Shown here piece by piece: positions 22,797 to 30,182 of a stretch of 64,000 bases of DNA. The stretch comes from Cyanophora paradoxa (lineage: Eukaryota; Glaucocystophyceae; Cyanophorales; Cyanophoraceae), in contig QPMI01000429.1 in NCBI GenBank assembly GCA_004431415.1, forward strand, positions 62,001-126,000, in the 5' to 3' direction. Under the pieces are notes generated by a model. That model was not told the DNA's origin. It did no database searches and worked only from the letters and a program-made list of their open reading frames with translations. The position numbers and the translations under genes were made by a program. Numbering within the stretch: the first letter of the stretch is position 1; the number at the start of each line of letters is the position of its first letter.

Positions 22797-23145
22797 CTCA
22801 GAGGCTGACCCTGGCTGAGTCGACGTCAGAGTCGGTCAGACTCTGAGAGCTGCAGCTGGCTCAGCCGGCAGGCTGCGGCTCAGCAGCGGCTTTTTTTTGC
22901 ACTGCGGCAGCGGCTTCGCTGCCTGCCGCAGTCACTGAGTGCGCATGCGCCGCGCCGCCCGCGCGCGCGTGATGCGCGACGTTGCGCGTTACGGGCCGGC
23001 GCCCTCACTGAGTCACTGAGTCACGGACTCACTGAGTCACGGGCCCACGGCGCGCGCCCGGCCGCGGCGGCCGCCCGCCGCCGCCCCGGCGGCCGCCGGC
23101 GCGCCGGCCGGGCGCGCGCCGCGCGGTCATGCACCGGCCCGGCGG
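22797..23145. other. Intergenic, rich in TGAGTCA words and GC tracts
   Basis: 22806-22910 holds CTGAG/CAGCGGC repeats. 23002-23041 holds several actgagtca words in a row. 23042-23140 is an almost pure G+C stretch with inverted symmetry (gcgcgcccggccg...). No gene. Confidence 0.5.
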
Positions 23146-23153
23146 GTACGGAC

Positions 23154-23676
23154 CAGTGATGGCGTCATGACCGGACTCCCCCTGGAGGCCGTGACCGTCA
23201 TGACCCGGTCAGGTCACGTCATATCACGGTCAGGTCACGGTGACCAGGGGTACCACTCTGTAAACCTCGTCATCTCCGTTCCAAACATGAATTCTGATGC
23301 GGTTTCTACGCAAACTTTGAAAAGCATCTGCTGCGCTGTTATATACCTTTCTGAACTTGTGAAGATCAGGAAACCCTCTAATAGGCGCTTCAGCCGTCCG
23401 TAAAACAGACCAGGGGGTACAGTCCTCCAAGGTCATGACCGCACCTGTCAAGTTTTAGGGTCCTGAGAAGCGATATAAAGCGTGATAGAGCTTCAGAAGT
23501 GTGTTATATAGCCTTCTCTCTTCCTTTTAACTCGTTTTCAATGCACGTTTGACGGTTTTCTGGGCGTGATCAGGGGGGGTCGGGCGGTCATGACCCGGCA
23601 CCCCCCCGGTCATGCATGATATCACGTCAGTCACGGTCACGGTCACGTCAGGTCACGGGTCATGACGCCATCACTG
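23154..23676. mobile_element. hAT-type MITE, 523 bp, 8-bp target duplication
   Basis: Begins CAGTGATGGCGTCATGACC and ends with its exact complement GGTCATGACGCCATCACTG. The flanks are the perfect 8-bp direct repeat gtacggac (23146-23153 and 23677-23684). An 8-bp target duplication with a CAGTG terminus is diagnostic of the hAT superfamily (established knowledge). Subterminal ggtcaggtcacg motifs are repeated in both orientations. There is no transposase frame, so it is non-autonomous. Confidence 0.92.
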
Positions 23677-23684
23677 GTACGGAC

Positions 23685-23973
23685 TCCGGGAGTCTACGGA
23701 CCGTACGGTCACCGGTCCGTCGGTACGTACGGACCGTACCGACGGTACCGTTCGCCGAGTCGGTCCTGCGGTCGACGTCCTGCCAGCTTCTAGCCTTAGT
23801 AGACCGTGAGACTAGCCTAGTAGACGTCACGGTGCAGATCACGGATCTACCGGTAGAAACTTGAAATCATCTACGAGGCTAGAGATTCTAGAGTCTAGAC
23901 TCTAGACTCTAGAGTCTAGACGCGTCACGCGTATACTATGAAACGTACGTAGACCCCCAAACGCGCGCCCCGG
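23685..23973. other. Intergenic with nested palindromes
   Basis: Contains gtacggaccgtac-type palindromes (23694-23740) and alternating tctaga/ctctagagtctagact words (23880-23925). No gene seen. Confidence 0.5.
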
Positions 23974-23981
23974 CCCGGCGG

Positions 23982-24470
23982 TAGGGCTGGGCACAGTGGC
24001 GCCAGTGGCCAGTGGGACCCCGCCACTGGACTGACTCAGTGGCACTTTTTGCCACTACATACAACATGCCAGTGGCATACAAACGACGGAAAATCGCGGG
24101 GGTGGGGGTAGGCTCTTGTTGTCAGATCGACCCGACCCGAGGTTGATGTGCGGATTTCCGCTTTTTTGAGCCGATCTTCTCCATTTTCGGTGCGGTTTTC
24201 GCATCGGCGGAGTCGAAAACCCTCATTAGTTACAGAAGGGTCGGGCTTGCACTTTAATTCCCTCGACAAAAGTTCCAATTGCTGCCAAAACCCTGCGATC
24301 GCTGTACATGTAAAATCGAGGGCGCAAGCTCGGCGCTTTTTCGCTTAGTTTAGGTCGTTTTTTGCTTCAGATTCACAGGTACCCCCCTCCCACTGGCGCC
24401 ACTGAGTGGGGTGCCAGTGGGAGGGGGCCACTGACTCAGTGGGGTCGGACCCCCACTACGCCCACCCCTA
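23982..24470. mobile_element. hAT-type MITE of a second family, 489 bp, 8-bp target duplication
   Basis: Starts tagggctgggcacagtgg and ends ccactacgcccacccta-like, an imperfect inverted repeat. TAGGG(C/G)TGGGC ends are common in hAT elements. The flanks are the perfect 8-bp repeat cccggcgg (23974-23981 and 24471-24478). Subterminal cagtggc/ccactg words are repeated. No transposase frame. Confidence 0.88.
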
Positions 24471-24478
24471 CCCGGCGG

Positions 24479-24704
24479 GCCGGCGCGGCGGCGGCCGCGC
24501 GCGCGCGCGCCGCCGCCGGCGCCGGCGGCGCGCGCCCGGCGCCCGGCGGCGCCGGCGCCCGCCGCGCCCCCCATCATATGCATGGGCCCCATTATGGCCC
24601 CCATATGCATATGCTAGTATGCATGTACCGGCCGAATCACATGATTCACATCATCAGTGCACTCAGTGTACTCAGTGTGACAGTGTCACAGTGACTGTAC
24701 ATGT
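24479..24704. other. Intergenic, GC-rich then ATG/CAT-rich
   Basis: 24479-24565 is a GCC/GGC palindrome-rich stretch. 24570-24640 has repeated catatgcat words. 24655-24700 has cactcagtgta/cagtgtca short repeats. No gene. Confidence 0.5.
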
Positions 24705-24962
24705 GATGTACCGTATAACAGAATATTAGTGCGCGCATAATATTAATGCGCCCCCAATTTAATGCGTTTTCTGCCGTCAAAACGCATTAATTTGGGGGCG
24801 CATTAATATTGAAGCGCTAAGAAACTGCGGTCTGTACCCCCTACATTCTGCGAAAAGGCTGCAAACGCATTAATTTGGTGCCGCATTAATAGCCATAATA
24901 GGGGTCCGGGTCCAAAAACGCATTAATATTGAGCGCATTAATATTGTGTTATACGGTACATC
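24705..24962. repeat. Foldback repeat rich in CGCATTAAT
   Basis: Both ends carry gatgtaccgtataaca(g/c)aatatta in inverted orientation. Inside, the word cgcattaat(t/a)t occurs about seven times in both orientations. Likely a MITE or foldback element; the inverted symmetry continues to the outermost base, so I cannot fix a target duplication. Confidence 0.65.
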
Positions 24963-25110
24963 ATGGCAATGATGGCATGCATATGTGTACACTGTACACT
25001 GTACACTGTGACACTGTGAGTCCGACACTGTACATTGTACAATATATATATTTGGGCCTTGCAAATTGCAATGCGCATGCGCGCGGCGCATATCATAGTA
25101 TAATGCATAG

Positions 25111-25613
25111 CAGTGATGGCATTTTTTCTAGAAACTTTTCTATAAACAATTTCGAAATCAATTTCGAAATTGTTTCCGAAAAGGTCCCGAGAGACCCCCT
25201 AATTAGGAATTGTTTCTATTTAAGGGGGGTACCCTCGTTTTTCCACATTCTGCGCGAAACACGGCGAAACAACGCATTAGAATGATAGAAAACGTGATAG
25301 AAAGCTTATATAACACGATAGGAGTCTATCTGAGATGTCTAGATCCGGAACTCAGCCGCCAACATGGCTGACAGGGGGTACGAGTAGTGAATTTCCCTTT
25401 TGGAATGTCGCATGTTCTGATGATCTAGAAGACACAAACTGGACAGTTTTCATTAAGGAAAGCATCAGAAGGTTAAAGGGAGCGTCAGGCATTAGCAGAA
25501 GGGCCCTCGGGAGGGGCCCCTGATTTCGGAAATATTTCGGAAATATTTCCGAAATATTTCCGAAATGTTTCCGAAATGGTCGTTTTTTGGAGAAATTCGG
25601 AATACCATCACTG
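25111..25613. mobile_element. hAT-type MITE, 503 bp, 8-bp target duplication
   Basis: Starts CAGTGATGGCATTTTTT and ends ATACCATCACTG. The flanks are the perfect 8-bp repeat atgcatag (25103-25110 and 25614-25621). It shares its CAGTGATGG terminus with the element at 23154 and has similar internal blocks (ggggtac, gtgatagaa(a)gctt, tatataa), so the two are members of one diverged family. Stacked ttcggaaatatt repeats lie near the right end. No transposase. Confidence 0.92.
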
Positions 25614-25647
25614 ATGCATAGTATGGCCGGAGTTTCGTGACGTCGGA

Positions 25648-25706
25648 CGCCGTGACGGGCCGGAGTCAAGTATATATGGAGTTACTTGACTTCGGCCCGT
25701 CCGACG
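25648..25706. repeat. Perfect-looking hairpin, about 19-bp arms
   Basis: gacgggccggagtcaagta faces tacttgacttcggcccgtc across a 10-nt spacer with one mismatch, extended by gtcggac/gtccgac further out. Function unknown; sits just right of a MITE. Confidence 0.7.
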
Positions 25707-25819
25707 TCACTGACGTACGCGTCAGCCGTTACTAACCGACAATGCCAGCGCCTGTGGGGCCCGCCGAGTTCAACGGTTCTGCGCAACTTACTAAGTTAAG
25801 CTTCTGGCGAAGATTTGCG

Positions 25820-25892
25820 ACGTCAGTGAGTCAATTGACTCATGATCACTGAGTCAGTGACTCAGTAACTCTGCCACTGACTCAAGCCAAGT
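25820..25892. promoter_or_regulatory. Cluster of bZIP-like TGAGTCA/TGACTCA sites
   Basis: gacgtcag, gagtcaattgactc, ctgagtcagtgactcag and ctgactca occur within about 70 bases, immediately upstream of a short Cys-rich reading frame. TGA(C/G)TCA is the classical AP-1/bZIP half-site pair (established knowledge). The same word is also common in nearby repeats, so it may be repeat sequence rather than a promoter. Confidence 0.3.
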
Positions 25893-25899
25893 TGCAAAT

Positions 25900-25989
25900 A
25901 TGAATAAAACTTGCAATTGCGAGTGCCACGGTGATCAGTGCAATTGCGACTCCAAGCAATACTACCGTGTAAGTTGTGTGACGGTGTAA
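25900..25989 (+). CDS. Possible 29-residue metallothionein-like peptide
   Basis: A short frame begins MNKTCNCECHGDQCNCD and has six Cys, five of them in CxC or near-CxC spacing, as in metallothioneins. It ends at a TAA at 25987. The Arg codon near the end is followed directly by GTAAGT, an ideal splice donor, so the frame may be the first exon of a longer protein. The opposite strand carries an 87-residue frame with a hydrophobic segment, which is the alternative reading. Low confidence because the frame is very short. Confidence 0.25.
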   Translation: MNKTCNCECHGDQCNCDSKQYYRVSCVTV

Positions 25990-26187
25990 CACAAGCCCAG
26001 CCATCAAGCCTCCCTCTAGCCCCGAGCCGACCCCCCAGCCAGTGTCGCCGACCGGCTGGCGAATTCGAAATCCAGCGCTACAAAGGCCTCCTGTCCGTGC
26101 AGCTACCGTGCGCGAAATTGATGCCTGCATTTCTTTCCTGCGCACGCACGTCTACGCCGCTGCTAGCTCCCGCCCCCGAGCTCATGA

Positions 26188-26664
26188 GCTCATGCGTTTA
26201 TTTTAGGGGACCTCAATAGCACGTTAACGTTCAACCCCCAGCGCGACCGCATCTCCAACGGCCAGGCGGCGGCCGGCTACGCGCCCGAGAGCTCATGCAT
26301 GCGCATATGGTGGGCGGAACTCATGGGCCCCGACACCTGGCACCTCAAGGACGCCGCAGTGGCCGCCGGAGCTGAGCGGGAAATAACATATATCCCCAGC
26401 GACCGGGACGACACGCCTGACCACGAATTCGAAAGGAGAGGCATCTTGCGTTCGCAAGAAATCCGGAACGGCGCCCGCCTCGATGTCTGTCTCATGACCG
26501 AACAAAGCAGCAGAGCGCTTCGGGGGGCGCATGCCTCTCCGTACAATTGGCCCTACAGATCGGATCACTACCCCGTGTTCGCCGACTTTAATGAAGAGGA
26601 CCTCGGCATAGCCCCATGGCCAGCCAAAACTCCCGGAGTCCTCCCCAGCCAATTGCAATTCTAA
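26188..26664 (+). pseudogene. Endonuclease/exonuclease/phosphatase domain fragment, probably from a LINE retrotransposon
   Basis: The open frame contains AFILGDLNSTLTFNPQRDR (the GDxN motif of AP-type endonucleases), WHLKDAA, GARLDVCLMT (the R-L/I-D-x-x-x segment before the last strand) and SDHYPVFADFN (the catalytic SDH). These occur in the order and spacing expected for the C-terminal two-thirds of an EEP domain. The N-terminal third is missing behind an in-frame stop at 26185. A stop at 26662 separates it from any reverse transcriptase, of which I see no YxDD. Best read as a truncated non-LTR retrotransposon in a repeat-rich stretch. Confidence 0.65.
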
Positions 26665-26957
26665 GCCCGCCCGTCTTCTCATACTCAAACCTTCCCCCCC
26701 TCCAACGCATTAACTTCAAAGACGAAGTGGAGTCCATATTGGCGGAAGGCAGGGCCAGGGAACTCGTTCGGGGGCTTGACTCAGTGAACTCTTGAACCGA
26801 GCGTACGAGTCTGAACCCCCGCCTCCCGCCCAACTAGCGACTGCCCACTCAATGCTCGAACAGCTTCACGAAATAATGCTATCTGCTATCTGCTCCTGCT
26901 GCCGCTCGCAGTCGCGCGCCGCGTCTAGAACCATTGACGGATGATGAGGAGCAAGCA
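26665..26957. other. Repeat-derived spacer, no intact gene
   Basis: Short open stretches such as RINFKDEVESILAEGRARELV follow the endonuclease fragment in another frame and may be decayed retrotransposon coding sequence. Confidence 0.35.
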
Positions 26958-27345
26958 CTAGGAGAGACCCCCCCTTATAACATACATGTCAGCTACAGAG
27001 TTACGCATCAACTATGTGAAGAAAAATCTCTGTGACGCCATAGGAAAAAATTCGCTAACTATGTCGAATATGTGTCAAACGGACCAGGGAACTCTATTAA
27101 AATAAAATTAATAGAGATTTGGAAAATAGAACTCTTAGCAGCCTCACATACATAGTCAAGAGTTGTCACAGAGATTGCAGGCCGCTGCAGGGCAGGGCCC
27201 CCGCGCCCGCGCCGCCCCCGCTTGCCGCCCCCGCCCCTGCGCTCGAGCTTCCGCAGCTGCATAGATGCACTTAAGATCTGTATTCTGCACGCACTACCGA
27301 AAGACTGGCGGCTCCCTAGCAGGCAGTAGCTAGCTCGCATCATGC
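26958..27345 (+). repeat. Left arm of an inverted repeat pair (unknown element)
   Basis: Matches 28112-28478 in inverted orientation with about 10-15 percent differences by eye and some indels. The direction shared by both copies would encode LGETPPYNIHVSYRVTHQLC and NYVEYVSNGPGNSIKIKLIE, interrupted by stops, so it is probably a decayed coding region of a repeat element. Confidence 0.75.
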
Positions 27346-28111
27346 ATAAATATTCACTAGCGAGCTAGCTACCCCGGGGCCGCCCGCCGCGCCGCCCGCC
27401 GCCCGCCGCGCCGCCCGCCGCCCGCCGCGCCGCCCGCCGCCCGCCGCGCCGCCCGCCGCCCGCCGCGCCGCCGCCGCCCGCCGCCCGCCGCTTAAGCTTA
27501 AGCCGCTGCGCGCTCGCGGCGTTCGCGAAGGTACGCGCTCGGCCTTGCCTCGCCTCAGCTTAGCTGAGACTTGCTTCGTTCTTGCAGTGAAAGGCAGGAG
27601 CTCGGGCGTGACAGCCAGGGCGGGCCGGCGCGGTGCGGCGTGCAGGGCGCTGCGCATGCGGCCGTCTGGCCGGCCGGCGGTGGGTCGCGGGCTGACCGGG
27701 CTGGCGGGCCAGTGGCGGCGGCGGCGGGTGGCGCGGCGCGACCGGCCGCGGCCGGCGAGCCGCGGCGGAACGGCTCCGGGCCGGCCGGGCGGCGCAACGC
27801 AGCGTGGCCGGCGGGCCGCGGTCGGGGCGGGCTCGGGCCGGCCGGCCGGCGAGCCGCGGGCCCGCGGCGGCCCGGCACCGGGCGCCGGCGAGCGGCGCGG
27901 CGGGCGGAGCGACGGGGCGCGGTGGCGGGTGGCGCGCCGCGCCGGCCGGCGAGTCGCGGCGGCCCGGCACCGAGCGCCGGCCGGCGGCGCCGCGCGCGGC
28001 GCGCGGCGGGCGGCGGCCCCGCCGGCGGGCAGCGCGGGGCCGGCGGAGCCAGCGCGCGGCGGGCCCCGCGATGCGGCCGGCGGCGCTAGCTAGCTGGCTA
28101 GTTCGCTAGCA
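27346..28111. repeat. GC-rich tandem/low-complexity core between inverted arms
   Basis: 27373-27490 is a run of ccgcccgccgcgccgcccg units of about 15 nt. 27600-28100 is gccggcc/gcggcggg-rich. Near the edges (27345-27370 and 28086-28112) are gctagct words in inverted orientation. Open frames here have no coding signal beyond composition. Confidence 0.6.
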
Positions 28112-28478
28112 TGTATGCATGATGCCAGCTAGCTACCGCCTGCTAGGGAGCCGCCGGCCTTCCCGTAGTGTCTTCTTCATTGCATATATGCAGCCCGGGG
28201 AGCTCGAGCGCAGGGGCGGGGGCGGCAAGCGGGGGCGGCGCGGGCGCGGGGGCCCGGCCCTGCAGCGGCCTGCAAGCTGCTATCTATGTGAAGCTGCTAA
28301 TAGTTCTATTTTCCAAATCTCTATTAATTTTATTTTAATAGAGTTCCCTGTTCGGTTTGACACATATTCGACATAGTTAACGCATTTTTTACTATGGCGT
28401 CACAGAGATTTTTCTTCACATAGTTCATGCGTAACTCTGTAGCTAACATGTATGTTAAAAGGGGGGGTCTCTCCTAGT
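28112..28478 (-). repeat. Right arm of the inverted repeat pair
   Basis: Inverted partner of 26958-27345. On the minus strand it encodes LGETPPFNIHVSYRVTHELC, differing conservatively (Y/F, Q/E) from the left arm, which suggests that both descend from a once-coding element. Confidence 0.75.
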
Positions 28479-28479
28479 G

Positions 28480-29590
28480 CACGCCCCCGCCCGCCCCCCC
28501 TCAGCCCCGCGGCCCCAAAGCCCGACCGAACCGGCCCCGACCTGCGCCCCGACCCCCTGATCCTACCATGCCCCCGCCTGCCCGCCCCTCGCCGGCCCCT
28601 CCGCCTCCCCTCGCTCCTCAACCCCACAGCGCCAGACCTACCAGCTCACACCAATGCCCCTGGTGCCGCCGCCCTCTAGAGGCCCACCCCTCTATGCGAC
28701 ACCCTATAGCCCTTGCCTCATACTCTGAACCTGGCTGCCGCCCCGACGATTTTGAATTCCTTGCCTCCCCTGACCTCGAGCTCATCCTCGACTACCATCT
28801 CTGGGGGGCATCCCCCCTCGGCTTCTCTCTGCGCAGGTTCTGAGGATCGCGACCTCACTTTCAACTACCGCCGGTCCCGCCTACCCCCGCTGCGTCTTAG
28901 CCCTGGCCACGTCGGGGCTGGCGGGGGTATATACGTAGGTGCCTTAGGCAAGCTAGTATATTTGGCCACTCAGGGAGGTAGCGGAGACTGTACCGCGGTG
29001 TTACCAAATATACGAGGGCTTACGGAAAAAAAAGCCTCCTGTCCGTGCCTCCCAGCCTCTAGCTATATAGGCTCGGCGAGTTTTATAATTAGTTAGCTTT
29101 TGCACGTTTTTTCGCCTGAAACACAACGTACCCCCCCTCTACCGGAGCTACCCGGTCGGTATCGGTTGCGGGGGTGCTACCACCGGGTAGGGGGTCCGAC
29201 GGTCGAGGTGGACTGACTACAGCCCTACTCGGAAGTCACATTGCAATTGAAGTTGCCGCGAACCGTGAACCGTGAACCAGAAGTATTTGCGGATTTGTGA
29301 AAATAGCTGTTTTACGGTACTGTTATTATTTGCAATTGCGGGCCGCGGCCGCGGCGGGGTGCGCATGCACGTGTCGGCCGAACCCTCCCTAATTATATAA
29401 GCTTAAGCGAGCGCCAGCGGAGGCCCCCCGGCCCGCCCCCCGCGCCCCTGCCCGCCCACCCCCTAGGCCTGGCACCCCTCGCACATGCTTGTCCCCGCGC
29501 TAACTATAATTATAAGGGCTGTACATGCATATGTCTGAGGCTCTGATCCTGTCGGAGGCGCGGGCCTTCCCCCTCCATCCCCCCCCCCCC

Positions 29591-29622
<32 letters not shown>

Positions 29623-29893
29623 GACATCGCACCGAAATCCGGATCCACCTGACATTCGAATTCGACATTGTCGATGTCGGAGGCTGGGGGACCGACATTA
29701 ATATTACCGTCTGACGGTAACCCTACCCCAGGGTAGCCTCTCCATGCATATGGCCAATTATTTCCACATCGATATCCGAGCTCCGCCCGGCCCGATGTCC
29801 GAAAGGCTTCAGGCTTAGTCCCGTAGGTTCATCTCTCGACTTGACACAGCTGCACCGATGGACACCTCAGTTATATCTCTAGCCATTTGTCTC
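28480..29893. other. Repeat-rich intergenic DNA without a clear gene
   Basis: 28480-28700 is C-rich and codes Pro/Ala in several frames. 28713-29096 has an open frame without recognised domains or splice structure. About 29578-29620 is a run of roughly 40 C interrupted by single G, likely of uncertain length in the assembly. The remainder is mixed, with short palindromes. Confidence 0.45.
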
Positions 29894-29921
29894 GGTGTGT
29901 GCGAATTCATTTATTAATGTG

Positions 29922-30077
29922 CGCCACCCCCTCCCCCCCCCCTCCCCGCTCCCCCCCCGCGCCCCCTCCTCCCCCCCTCCCCGCTCCCCCCCGCGCGCCC
30001 CTCCCCCCCCCTCCCCCCCCTCCGACCCCCCCCCCCTCCTGCGCCCCCCCCCTCCCCCCCGCTCCCCCGCTCCCTTG
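29922..30077. repeat. Polypyrimidine C/CT-rich tract
   Basis: About 150 bases almost entirely C and T on the plus strand (repeats of ctccccccc and cgctcccc). Lies immediately past the 3' end of MPP10. Confidence 0.85.
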
Positions 30078-30182
30078 TCACGCGGGGGCTACAAAACGCT
30101 TCATGCACACGCGCAGGCTCGGGGCCCGGCGGGGCCGGCGGGGTGCGCGCGGGCTCGGGGCCGGGCGGGGCGGGGCGGGGCC

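Noticed and set aside
23042..23140. Origin- or centromere-like GC palindrome
   Set aside because: Simple GC composition with short chance inverted repeats; nothing links it to replication.
25882..26145. Minus-strand 87-residue frame with a membrane-like segment
   Set aside because: No start context, no homology recognised, and it overlaps the Cys-rich plus-strand frame; kept only as the alternative there.
27545..28093. Overlapping long frames in the GC-rich core
   Set aside because: All six frames are open because of base composition; no domain, splice structure or codon preference distinguishes one.
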